Assembly: GCA_016281935.1 (NCBI GenBank)
Contig: JAEEJN010000023.1
Coordinates: 1-41,785, forward strand
Length of the DNA stretch: 41,785 nucleotides
Direction: 5' to 3'
DNA from: Bacillota bacterium
GTDB taxonomy: Bacteria; Bacillota; Clostridia; Christensenellales; UMGS416
Made by a program: the position numbers and the translations under genes. Positions 22,805-31,318 of the stretch are shown in pieces (the first letter of the stretch is position 1; each line of letters starts with the position of its first letter). The notes below the pieces were generated by a model that did not search any database, was not told where the DNA came from, and was given only the letters and a program-made list of their open reading frames with translations.

Positions 22805-24118
22805 TCAGTTTCTTCTCCCCGCGACGTTTTCCCGATACAGAACAGCATAGGGATCCGGATCTCGGACGACGCAGCCTGCCGCTGAAAGGCCGGGATCCAT
22901 GAGACGGAAGCAGCTTCCGCATAAAACGCAGCATCTGTCCGGATCCAGGCATTCGCCGGCAAGCGCGATCTGCACAAAACCCGGATAAGCCAGCGCCTGC
23001 CTTCCGAATCCCGCAAGATCGAACCAGCCGTCCCTGATCCCTCCGGCTCCGACTGCAGGACCGAACTGCCGAAACTGGCTGAGGCCGCTGCAAACGAACA
23101 GAACACCCGGTACCTGTTTTCTGATCTCCCTTACGGCACAGATAAGGTCAAAGGCTCCGACATATGGCTTGGTCGTTTCATCGGCAGCATCCAGAAACAA
23201 AGGCTGTCTGGGCTGTGAAGCCGAGATATCGATGATTCCGACTCCCCTGTCCCGGAGCATCCTGCAGATCTCGACTGTTTCCGAAAGATCCGGAGACAAC
23301 CTGTCTCCTTCTCTCTTCAGGCCCCTTCCGTCAGGATACGGCGCGCTGTCATAAGCGTTGAGCCGAACCGCAAGGCCCAGTTCACCGTCTGTCCGTTTCC
23401 GTATTCTGTCGATCATGCACAGCAGGGCCCTCATCCTGTTTTCAAGGGCGCCGCCGAACTCTCCGTTTCTTTCATAAGCACCAAGAAGTTCGCTCAGGAA
23501 ATACCCATGGCAGGCTTTGATGTCCACTGCATCGAATCCGGCCTTCCATGCCATGACCGCATGTTCGACCATCTCATCAATCAGGCGGAAGATCCTCTCG
23601 TCAGATGCAGGAATCAGACCATCCGGATCGGATGCCCTTCTTCTTGCCGCAACCGGCCGTCTGTTCCATTCACTGCCTCTCGACACCCTGCCCGAATGCG
23701 TAAGCTGCAGGACTTTATAATGCGTATATCCGTATTCTTCCAGACAGATCCGGTCCATCTCAGCGAGCAGCGCATGAAATCCAGAGATATGATCCGAACT
23801 GAGCATCATCTGATGCGGGTTGCTCTTTCCATCCTCAGCAACAGCCGCCGATTCGAACCATACGATCCCCGCTCCGCTGTGCGCAAAGCGTCTGTATCTC
23901 CTGTAGACCAGGTCTGATGGCGATCCGTCGTCCAGGCTGTCATATCCCTCCAACGGCTGAATGCAGATCCTGTTCGGAATCGTTTTTCTGTCTGTCCGAG
24001 CCGACAGCCGAAGGCTTTCGGCGTTCGCCTCGACAGGCAGATCCATCCCATGCTCCTTCAGAAGGATTCTGAATCTCTCAGGGGTCTGAAGATCACGGTT
24101 GTCGGCGTCCGGTTTCAT
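22805..24118 (-). CDS. NADH:flavin oxidoreductase, Old Yellow Enzyme family with a Cys cluster
   Basis: 437 residues. The FMN-binding barrel has RICIQPLEGYD, VLQLTHSGR, the active-site region DIKACHGYFLSELL (where the family usually reads HxAHGYL), GLAVRLNAYD, and C-terminal AGFGRQALAYPG. After the barrel comes RCCVLCGSC with a later Cys in AAGCVV, resembling the 4Fe-4S site of 2,4-dienoyl-CoA reductase-type enzymes. The C-terminal FAD/NAD(P) domain of those enzymes is absent. It probably reduces an activated double bond; the substrate is unknown. AAGGAG precedes the start. Confidence 0.85.
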   Translation of the reverse strand: MKPDADNRDLQTPERFRILLKEHGMDLPVEANAESLRLSARTDRKTIPNRICIQPLEGYDSLDDGSPSDLVYRRYRRFAHSGAGIVWFESAAVAEDGKSNPHQMMLSSDHISGFHALLAEMDRICLEEYGYTHYKVLQLTHSGRVSRGSEWNRRPVAARRRASDPDGLIPASDERIFRLIDEMVEHAVMAWKAGFDAVDIKACHGYFLSELLGAYERNGEFGGALENRMRALLCMIDRIRKRTDGELGLAVRLNAYDSAPYPDGRGLKREGDRLSPDLSETVEICRMLRDRGVGIIDISASQPRQPLFLDAADETTKPYVGAFDLICAVREIRKQVPGVLFVCSGLSQFRQFGPAVGAGGIRDGWFDLAGFGRQALAYPGFVQIALAGECLDPDRCCVLCGSCFRLMDPGLSAAGCVVRDPDPYAVLYRENVAGRRN

Positions 24119-24168
24119 GGTTTATTCTCCTTTTTATCCTGTTATCATCTTTTCCGTCAGACAGCACG

Positions 24169-24197
24169 ATCATAGTACAGTTCACCTGTTTCCGCAA
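24169..24197 (-). promoter_or_regulatory. Promoter of the OYE-family gene
   Basis: Minus-strand TTGCGG (24192-24197) and TATGAT (24169-24174), 17-base spacer. Confidence 0.6.
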
Positions 24198-24205
24198 GTC
24201 CAGGA

Positions 24206-24236
24206 AAAGTGAAACAGCCGCATGAAAGCGGCTGTT
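24206..24236 (-). terminator. Terminator of the esterase gene
   Basis: 9-base stem AACAGCCGC / GCGGCTGTT followed on the minus strand by TCACTTTTCC. It lies directly upstream of the OYE promoter. Confidence 0.75.
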
Positions 24237-24264
24237 CCCATTTGAGATTTCATTGTCAGGTTCA

Positions 24265-25215
24265 TCAGATGCCCTTGAAAAGGACCTTCATCGAGTTCCA
24301 GAGGTAATACGGCACAAGAAAGTCCGTATGATAGAAATCGGAGATCGCAAAATAGATGTTGTTCTTCTCCGGATCCCGGCCGAAAGAGAAACCGTCCGCT
24401 TTGGTCAGTTCCTTCATCTGGCGTTTCATTTCCTCGGCGTCAGGATTGCCGCAGGAAGCGTAGATGAAGAACGGAAGATCCGGATTCTCCTTCATACCGG
24501 CTGTCACAAAGTCATAGACTTCCTTGGGTGTGACCGTCTCTCCCCTTTTCTTTCCAGCACTGATATGACCGCTCATAGGCGCATACCAGCGGAAGTACTC
24601 GAAATCCCTGTGGATGATGTTCCAGGTGCAGCCGCAGCCACGGGAGTATCCGCAGAATCCACGATGATCACGTGTGGCACGAATCCCCTCACGGGAAGGA
24701 TCTGTCAGGTAAGTATTGTACTTGGTTTCGACGAGAGGAATGATGTTCTCTACAATCTCCTTATAATAGTTACCTTTGATACTCGGCCAGGCTCCGTCGC
24801 CTGCAGGGACCATGCCTGTTACGACACGGTCCTTATAGTCGCCTTCAGGATCCATATAGTACGTGATGAATGCCATGATGCAGGGCTCGATCTCACCGGA
24901 ATCGAACAGCATGTCGATCATCGGCATATTGCCGCCCACACCGAAGATCTGCGGGTCGCAGGTATTGCCGTGCTGAAAATACAGTACATTGTACTTTTTG
25001 TCTTTGTCCTCCGGATCATATCCATAGGGAAGATAAACGTAGCAGTATTTCTTGTAGGTTATACCGTCTTCGTACACAGATGTCTCATAATCGAGACGCT
25101 CACAGTGTCCGCGCTTGGAAGGCACGCCCGTCCGGATCCGGGTGTTCTCCTCAAATACCGTTTCGAAATCGATGACTTCCCCGGGTTTCGTGATAACTTT
25201 CCTGATTACGCTCAT
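24265..25215 (-). CDS. Alpha/beta-hydrolase esterase, CE1/feruloyl-esterase-like
   Basis: 316 residues from ATG 25213-25215 (AAAGGAG 7 bases upstream). Segments YKKYCYVYLPYGYDP, YNVLYFQHGN and the nucleophile elbow GYSRG inside FCGYSRGCGCTW match the esterase-D/CE1 group that includes feruloyl and acetyl-xylan esterases; a His near the C-terminus (ISDFYHTDF) may complete the triad. No signal peptide is visible, so it probably acts inside the cell. With the GH51 enzyme it suggests use of decorated arabinoxylan oligosaccharides, but the two genes are 24 kb apart. It has its own promoter and terminator. Confidence 0.82.
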   Translation of the reverse strand: MSVIRKVITKPGEVIDFETVFEENTRIRTGVPSKRGHCERLDYETSVYEDGITYKKYCYVYLPYGYDPEDKDKKYNVLYFQHGNTCDPQIFGVGGNMPMIDMLFDSGEIEPCIMAFITYYMDPEGDYKDRVVTGMVPAGDGAWPSIKGNYYKEIVENIIPLVETKYNTYLTDPSREGIRATRDHRGFCGYSRGCGCTWNIIHRDFEYFRWYAPMSGHISAGKKRGETVTPKEVYDFVTAGMKENPDLPFFIYASCGNPDAEEMKRQMKELTKADGFSFGRDPEKNNIYFAISDFYHTDFLVPYYLWNSMKVLFKGI

Positions 25216-25242
25216 TGGACTGCTCCTTTCCGTTTTCTTCAT

Positions 25243-25264
25243 GGGGAATGATCGCTAATTCCCC
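25243..25264. promoter_or_regulatory. Inverted repeat in the esterase leader (possible operator)
   Basis: GGGGAAT (25243-25249) and ATTCCCC (25258-25264), exact 7-base arms around 8 bases, between the predicted transcription start (about 25275, from the extended -10 TGCTATACT at 25281-25289) and the start codon. Confidence 0.4.
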
Positions 25265-25415
25265 CTCTTTCTCCGATACCAGTATAGCACAGTCTTTTCG
25301 ATGACGACTTATCCGAAGGATGACTCTTTTCTTTTTTCTGTCTCTTTTTTGTACGGACCAGGGCAAATGAGACCGTTACAAAGCAGCGATACGCATGTAT
25401 GGACAATGACTATCC

Positions 25416-25443
25416 TTGCCACTGAGCTCTTGAATGGTATAAT
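25416..25443 (+). promoter_or_regulatory. Promoter of the epimerase-like gene
   Basis: TTGCCA (25416-25421) and TATAAT (25438-25443), 16-base spacer. Confidence 0.65.
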
Positions 25444-25535
25444 GAGACTGTAAGCAAACAAACGAAGAAACGGAAACGGCTCCGAAGTCATCTGGCAGCG
25501 GATGCGTTTTCCATTCGGAAAGAGAGGGCCAAAAA

Positions 25536-26489
25536 ATGAAAGCCGTAGTGATTGGAGCAGCCGGACACATAGGCACTTATCTCGTGCCCATGCTGGTCAA
25601 AGCAGGTTTTGAGACGACAGCCGTCACCCGAACGATGTCGGAACCTTATGAATACGATCCAGCCTGGAACAGAGCGGAACGCATTCTTATCGACCGGGGA
25701 GACCCGGGTTTTCTCCCTATGCTTCGCGAAAAAGATCCTGATATCGTCATCGATCTCGTCAATTTCGACATCGAAGATACAAAGAAAACGGTTGAAGCGC
25801 TTCGTGGAACGAGACTCAGCCATTACCTGTACTGCTCCTCCTGCTGGGCACACGGAATGGCGGAAACGATCCCGTTTGATCCCGACTCGATCTGCAAAGA
25901 ACCTTTGGATCCTTATGGGAAAGACAAGTACGCCAGTGAAATGTTCCTGAAAGACGAGTTCAGACGGAACGGGTTCCCCGCCACGATCGTCATGCCGGGT
26001 CAGATCTCCGGCCCCGGATGGACGATTATCGGACCGTGGGGAAACACTTCCCTCCGTCCGATTCAGACGATTGCGGAAGGCGGAGAGATCGCCCTGCCCA
26101 ATTTCGGACAGGAGATCCTGCATCATGTGCATGGCTATGACGTAGCTCAGGTGTTTTTCCAGGCTGTCACACATCGCGGTCAGGCTCTGGGCGAATCCTT
26201 TGACGCAGAAGCTGCGACACACGTGACGCTCTACGGTTATGCGAAACACCTGTACGAATACTTTGGACATGAACCGAAGATCCGTTTCATGCCCTGGCCC
26301 GAGTGGTGTGAATATGAAGGCAATCCTACAGAGTGCTCCGCTACATACTACCATATCGCAAGAAGCGGAGTGTTCCCGATTGAAAAAGCACAGAGGCTCA
26401 TCGGGTACAAGCCGAAATACACCTGTCTGGAAACGATCGATCTGGCTGTAAAAAGCTATATCGACAGAGGCTTGATCAAAGTGAAATGA
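25536..26489 (+). CDS. NAD-dependent epimerase/dehydratase (extended SDR family)
   Basis: 317 residues. N-terminal Rossmann motif VVIGAAGHIGTYLVP (GxxGxxG), VIDLVNFD, and the active-site segment DPYGKDKYASEMFL that supplies a YxxxK pair. The C-terminal half has FMPWPEWC and VKSYIDRG. The family acts on nucleotide sugars or related substrates; the actual substrate is unknown. GAGAGGG lies upstream of the ATG. The gene is flanked by its own promoter and terminator, so it is a single transcription unit. Confidence 0.82.
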   Translation: MKAVVIGAAGHIGTYLVPMLVKAGFETTAVTRTMSEPYEYDPAWNRAERILIDRGDPGFLPMLREKDPDIVIDLVNFDIEDTKKTVEALRGTRLSHYLYCSSCWAHGMAETIPFDPDSICKEPLDPYGKDKYASEMFLKDEFRRNGFPATIVMPGQISGPGWTIIGPWGNTSLRPIQTIAEGGEIALPNFGQEILHHVHGYDVAQVFFQAVTHRGQALGESFDAEAATHVTLYGYAKHLYEYFGHEPKIRFMPWPEWCEYEGNPTECSATYYHIARSGVFPIEKAQRLIGYKPKYTCLETIDLAVKSYIDRGLIKVK

Positions 26490-26515
26490 TCCATCCGCCG
26501 CTGCAACAGCAAATC

Positions 26516-26547
26516 AGTCCGGGAGCATATAGCCCCCGGACTTTTTT
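26516..26547 (+). terminator. Terminator of the epimerase-like gene
   Basis: 8-base stem AGTCCGGG / CCCGGACT followed by TTTTTT. Confidence 0.9.
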
Positions 26548-26663
26548 GTTGTCATGTTTTCCAAATGGATATATCGTCGGAAATCAATCTGCCGCATGCC
26601 TTCTCCCTGCCGAATCAACGGCACAGGTTATCACATTATAGCCCTTCTTCCGATCCCTTCAGA

Positions 26664-27569
26664 TCATTCGGCAAAAGCACTGCAGCATTCCATCTGCTGA
26701 TCTGCATTCGAGAAGCTGACGAGAGGAATCGCAGGCACCTCACGCGAAGCAAACCAGCGCAGGCTTTCTCTCGTCACATCTGCCGCCGAAGGGAGCCCTT
26801 TCAATTTCTCCGACATTCTGTCATTGGCTTTTCCGCTGTAGACTGCTGCATCATGGATCGGCAGTCCAAGATAACGGCGCGTGAAATAGCCCTTGGCGAG
26901 AGATGAAAAACAGAAAAAGCTTATCCCTTCTCTTCTTCCGAAATCCATCATGTCAGTGTCCATGGCTACATAATCCCGAGGTAGAGCGGTGCGGTTGATC
27001 TCCGCCATGCTCCACATGAGTTCATTTACTGAAAAACGGGGCAGATCATGAGCCGCCGCATAGGCATTTGCCTCCGCATGACGTTCTGCCGTCCAATTGG
27101 AACAGGCAAGATACCGAACACGGCCGTCTTCGACGAAGCCTGCAAGGCAGTCCATGATGGGACCTACTTTCATGGAAGGATTGTCTCTGTGAAGCATGTA
27201 TATATCCACATGGTCCGTATGGAGGCAATCCAGGCTCTCTGAAAGATCACGTCGTATATCATCAGGCGTAACACGGGAAACAGACGGGTGCTCGAGATCA
27301 GGATGAGCTCCTTTCGTACACAGGATGATCTTTTCTCTGGGATGACTGTCCAGCCATCTCCCTATCACATGCTCCGATCGGTTTTTTTCTCCCGGGATCC
27401 AGTCACTGTATACATGCGCAGTGTCCAGAAGGTTTCCTCCCAGTTCCAGAAACATGTCGATCTGCTCATGTGCCTGACCTTCAGGAACCTTCGGCGTTCC
27501 CAGATTCGCACAGCCCATCCCTATCGATGAAACAGAAAGATCCGTACCATTCAGTCTGACTTTTTTCAA
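26664..27569 (-). CDS. Aldo/keto reductase
   Basis: 301 residues from a TTG codon (27567-27569) that has a perfect AAGGAGG 8 bases upstream; the next ATG upstream would place that site inside the gene. Barrel motifs: LSVSSIGMGCANLG, LLDTAHVYSDW with catalytic Asp and Tyr, LCTKGAHPD with Lys, DIYMLHRDNP with His, and YLACSNW. It reduces aldehydes or ketones with NAD(P)H; the substrate is unknown. A second short frame overlaps the start in another register (ATG at about 27642, SD AGGAG) and reads through it. Confidence 0.85.
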   Translation of the reverse strand: MKKVRLNGTDLSVSSIGMGCANLGTPKVPEGQAHEQIDMFLELGGNLLDTAHVYSDWIPGEKNRSEHVIGRWLDSHPREKIILCTKGAHPDLEHPSVSRVTPDDIRRDLSESLDCLHTDHVDIYMLHRDNPSMKVGPIMDCLAGFVEDGRVRYLACSNWTAERHAEANAYAAAHDLPRFSVNELMWSMAEINRTALPRDYVAMDTDMMDFGRREGISFFCFSSLAKGYFTRRYLGLPIHDAAVYSGKANDRMSEKLKGLPSAADVTRESLRWFASREVPAIPLVSFSNADQQMECCSAFAE

Positions 27570-27684
27570 TGCTCCATCCTCCTTGCACATCTGTACTTTT
27601 CTGCATAATCATTTCTTTCTCCTGCAGAGGCTTGAAGATCTTCCCGTTTATTGTCCGGCAGTCGGATAACCCAAATGAATCACG

Positions 27685-27722
27685 GAAAAAAGCCTCTTCC
27701 GTCTTTTGACAGAAGAGGCTTT
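27685..27722 (-). terminator. Terminator of the LeuA-like/ligase/ilvE operon
   Basis: 11-base stem AAAGCCTCTTC / GAAGAGGCTTT followed on the minus strand by TTTTTTCC, 27 bases after the ilvE stop. Confidence 0.9.
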
Positions 27723-27748
27723 CATTGGCGGTCACAGTCAAACAGATC

Positions 27749-28819
27749 TTAGTCTCTGGGAATCTGAACAGTCCAGCCTTTCTTATCTTCCGTGCGTCCC
27801 CACTGGATACCGGTCAGGGTCTCATACAGCCAGGAAGTCACAGGGCCGATCTTGCCTTCACCGATCGTGATACGCTTGTCGTCATAAGCAAGCAGGCCGA
27901 CGGGGGACACGACTGCTGCGGTGCCTGTTCCCCAGAACTCTTCCAGTGCTCCGGATTCTGCGGCTTCCTGCAGCTCATCTACGGAGATCAGGCGCTCTTC
28001 CACTTCATATCCGGCGTCCTTCAGAAGTTCGATGCAGGACTTGCGGGTGATGCCGGGCAGGATGGACCCTGTCAGTTTGGGGGTCACAACTTTGCCGGAG
28101 ATCTTGAACATGACGTTCATGGCACCGACTTCCTCGATATATTTGCGCTCTACGCCATCCAGCCAGAGGACCTGAGAGAATCCCTTCTCCTCGGCTTTGG
28201 CGCCTGCACGGTTGGAAGCGCCGTAATTGCCGCCGCACTTGGCATATCCGGTACCGCCGCGAACCGTACGGACATCTTCCGTTTCGATCATGATGGAGAC
28301 GGGGTTCAATCCTTCTGCGTAATAGTTGCCCACGGGAGAAGCGATGATGATAAACACGGCATTCCGGACCGCGTGCACGCCCAGCATGGCTTCCGTAGCG
28401 AACATGAAGGGACGCAGATACAGTGAAGTACCGGGTTCAGAGGGAACCCAGTCCTGTTCAACCCGCACGAATTCCTCAATTGCCTGCAGACCATCCTCTT
28501 CGGGGATCTGGGGCAGAGTCATACGCTCAGCAGAGTTGTTCAGACGACGGACGTTCTCCATGGGACGGAAGAGCTGTACCTGTCCGTCAGGACGACGGTA
28601 AGCCTTCAGGCCTTCGAAAATCTCGGAACCATAATGGAACACGACACAGGCGGGATGCAGGCTCAGATTGTGGAGAGGCTCGATGCGAGCGTCATGCCAG
28701 CCCTGTCCCTGAGTGTATTCCATGATGAACATGTGGTCGGAGAAGTATTTGCCGAACCCGAGATTCGAAGGATCGGGTTTGACTGCGGGATGATCGGTTT
28801 TCTGAATACGGATTTCCAT
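27749..28819 (-). CDS. ilvE: Branched-chain amino acid aminotransferase
   Basis: 356 residues. Fold type IV PLP enzyme with FHYGSEIFEGLKAYR, YLRPFMFAT, KCGGNYGASNRAGAKAEEKG (the KxGGNY block), VLWLDGVERKYIEEVGAMNVMF and GTGTAAVVSPVG. It interconverts leucine, isoleucine and valine with their 2-oxo acids using 2-oxoglutarate/glutamate. It is the third gene of a Leu T-box operon, 15 bases after the ligase fusion gene, and has AAAGGAG before its ATG. The operon ends with a strong terminator. Confidence 0.97.
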   Translation of the reverse strand: MEIRIQKTDHPAVKPDPSNLGFGKYFSDHMFIMEYTQGQGWHDARIEPLHNLSLHPACVVFHYGSEIFEGLKAYRRPDGQVQLFRPMENVRRLNNSAERMTLPQIPEEDGLQAIEEFVRVEQDWVPSEPGTSLYLRPFMFATEAMLGVHAVRNAVFIIIASPVGNYYAEGLNPVSIMIETEDVRTVRGGTGYAKCGGNYGASNRAGAKAEEKGFSQVLWLDGVERKYIEEVGAMNVMFKISGKVVTPKLTGSILPGITRKSCIELLKDAGYEVEERLISVDELQEAAESGALEEFWGTGTAAVVSPVGLLAYDDKRITIGEGKIGPVTSWLYETLTGIQWGRTEDKKGWTVQIPRD

Positions 28820-28834
28820 GATTGTCTCCTTTCA

Positions 28835-31318
28835 TTATGCAGTTTCAATGCTGGCAGCTTTCTGGAGATTGAGCTTCTCCACGGCTGCTTCGCGCATCTT
28901 ATACTTGAGAATCTTCCCGGCAGCGTTCGTCGGGAATTCGTCAACGAAGTCCACGTAGCGGGGCACTTTATGACGGGCCATGGAGGCAGCCACAAAGGCT
29001 TTCATCTCCTGCTCCGTCATGGTCTCGCCTTCCTTGAGAATGACACACGCCATGATTTCTTCACCCATTGCTTCATCGGGCACACCGATGACCTGCACGT
29101 CTGAAACCTTGGGATGAGTATAGATGAATTCTTCGATCTCTTTGGGGTAGATATTCTCACCGCCGCGGATGATCATGTCCTTCAGCCTTCCGGTGATCCG
29201 GTAGTTTCCTTCCTTGGTACGTGCAGCCAGGTCTCCCGTATGAAGCCAGCCGTCTTTATCGATCGCCGCGGCTGTGGCTCCGGGCATTTTATAGTAGCCT
29301 TTCATGATATTGTATCCACGGGCTACGAATTCTCCCGTCACTTCATCCGGCAGATCCTCTCCCGTTTCAGGATCGACGATCTTACACTCTACACCGGGCA
29401 GCGCCTTGCCGACCGTTGCCACGCGGACCTCCAGCGGGTCGTCCGTAGAGCTCATGGTGCATCCGGGTGAGGCTTCCGTCTGGCCGTACACGATCACGAT
29501 TTCTGTCATGTGCATCTTGTCAACCACATCCTGCATGACGGCGATCGGGCAAGGACTGCCCGCCATGATGCCTGTGCGCATATGGGAGAAGTCTGTATTC
29601 GGGAAATCGGGGTGCTCCAGCATGGCGATGAACATCGTCGGAACGCCGTGGAAAGCCGTGATCTTCTCTGAGTGGATGCAGGCCAGAGACGACTTAGCCG
29701 AGAAATACGGTAGCGGATAAATGGACGCTCCATGTGTCATGGATGCCGTCATGGCCAGGACCATGCCGAAGCAGTGGAACATGGGCACCTGGATCATCAT
29801 ACGGTCAGCCGTTGAAAGATCCATCCGGTCACCGATGCATTTCCCATTATTCACCACGTTATGATGCGTGAGCATGACGCCTTTGGGGAATCCGGTCGTA
29901 CCGGAGGTGTACTGCATATTGCAAACGTCCCCTGGCGTGACAGCCGCTGCGAGGCGAAGGACTTCTTCGAGAGGCGTCTCATGGGCACGGGAAAGAGCCG
30001 CTTCCCAGGTCATAGCGCCGGGCATGGAGAAATCCACCGTGATCACGTTCCGAAGGAACGGCAGACGGGCTGCATGGAGAGGTTTACCCGGGACCGTATC
30101 TGCCAGTTCAGGACAGAGTTCCTGAATGATGCCTTTGTAATCCGAATCCCTGCAGTTTTCGATCATGACGAGCGTATGAGTGTCGCTCTGACGCAGAAGA
30201 TACTCTGCCTCATGGATCTTGTAAGCTGTGTTCATCGTAACGAGGACTGCACCGATTTTCGTTGTGGCCCAGAAGGTGAGATACCACTGAGGCACGTTCG
30301 TTGCCCAGATCGTCACATGATGACCGGGTCTCACACCAAGTGCGACCAACGCTCTCGCAAACTCATCCACATCGTCTCTGAACTGAGCATAGCTTCGCGT
30401 ATAGTCCAGCGTCGTATAACGGATGGCAGTCTGATCGGGGAACGCTTCCACCATGGCATCAAGAACACGGGGGAAGGTCATGGGGATCAGTGAATCCTTT
30501 TCCCAGAGATAGCGTCCTGTATGGGCTCGGTTCCAGAAAACGTTCTCATCTCCGCCTGCCGTATCGGTATACGGTGTAAGGCATGCGGCAAAATGAGGAA
30601 GATAGACAGAAGGATTCGGGAGATCCGGAAGCCAGGCAGGATTCCAGACAAGCGACAGTGCACCGTCATAGTTCACAGAGCGCAGCGCATTGTAGATCTG
30701 ATCCATCGGCAGATCGCCTTCCATTGTCAGAGCGGGAGTGATTCCGTCTTTCGTTTTATGGAAGTCGGTATAATGGACATGCCGGACATATGCACCCAGA
30801 TGGGTGATTGTCTGTTCCGGCGTCTCACCGAACTGGACAGTCTCATCCAGACACCAGCAGGCACCGAGGTAGTCGCTGGCAAATGCATCGAGCGTCAGGC
30901 GAAGACGATCCGTGTCCGCAAAAGCTCCTCTGCTCTCCAGAAGGATGGCCGTCTTAAGACGTTCTGCCGTAGGCAGAAGACTCCGCAGCGCACGTGTCAG
31001 CATGTCGCCGGGTTCTGCCCGGAGCACGACACAGTCCACATTCAGGTCCTGAGCTGCAGTGATCAGTTCTGTCACCCTTCGCACGGAGTCCGGATCCCCC
31101 CAGTCAGGCGAAGCGGAAATGCACGGCACCGTCAGATGTCTCAGATACAGTTCTCTTCGCTGCGTATGAACGCGGGAAGGCTGCAGCGGATGATCATAGG
31201 GCAACGGTCTGGAAATATCGCAGTACAGTTCCACTGAGGTCACGCCGGTATCCTCTGCAAGCTGGAATGCTTCAGCCGGAAAAAGGGACTGATACTGGGT
31301 AGAAAAGGAAAGCTTCAC
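28835..31318 (-). CDS. TIM-barrel (sugar-isomerase-like) domain fused to AMP-forming acyl-CoA synthetase
   Basis: 827 residues in one frame. Residues 1 to about 255 resemble the xylose-isomerase-like/AP-endonuclease-2 barrel (KLSFSTQYQ, TSVELYCDIS, ILLESRG, HVHYTDF). The usual metal-binding Glu of the last strand (SLEW-type) reads SLVW, so its metal site may be incomplete. Residues about 265-827 are an acyl-CoA synthetase with QYTSGTTGFPKG (469-480), VYGQTEASPG, GWLHTGDLA, GRLKDMIIRGGENIYP and the catalytic Lys in AAGKILKYK. The acyl substrate is not readable; operon context (LeuA-like gene, ilvE, Leu T-box) suggests branched-chain acids. The start overlaps the preceding stop by four bases, so the two are coupled. 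Confidence 0.9.
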   Translation of the reverse strand: MKLSFSTQYQSLFPAEAFQLAEDTGVTSVELYCDISRPLPYDHPLQPSRVHTQRRELYLRHLTVPCISASPDWGDPDSVRRVTELITAAQDLNVDCVVLRAEPGDMLTRALRSLLPTAERLKTAILLESRGAFADTDRLRLTLDAFASDYLGACWCLDETVQFGETPEQTITHLGAYVRHVHYTDFHKTKDGITPALTMEGDLPMDQIYNALRSVNYDGALSLVWNPAWLPDLPNPSVYLPHFAACLTPYTDTAGGDENVFWNRAHTGRYLWEKDSLIPMTFPRVLDAMVEAFPDQTAIRYTTLDYTRSYAQFRDDVDEFARALVALGVRPGHHVTIWATNVPQWYLTFWATTKIGAVLVTMNTAYKIHEAEYLLRQSDTHTLVMIENCRDSDYKGIIQELCPELADTVPGKPLHAARLPFLRNVITVDFSMPGAMTWEAALSRAHETPLEEVLRLAAAVTPGDVCNMQYTSGTTGFPKGVMLTHHNVVNNGKCIGDRMDLSTADRMMIQVPMFHCFGMVLAMTASMTHGASIYPLPYFSAKSSLACIHSEKITAFHGVPTMFIAMLEHPDFPNTDFSHMRTGIMAGSPCPIAVMQDVVDKMHMTEIVIVYGQTEASPGCTMSSTDDPLEVRVATVGKALPGVECKIVDPETGEDLPDEVTGEFVARGYNIMKGYYKMPGATAAAIDKDGWLHTGDLAARTKEGNYRITGRLKDMIIRGGENIYPKEIEEFIYTHPKVSDVQVIGVPDEAMGEEIMACVILKEGETMTEQEMKAFVAASMARHKVPRYVDFVDEFPTNAAGKILKYKMREAAVEKLNLQKAASIETA

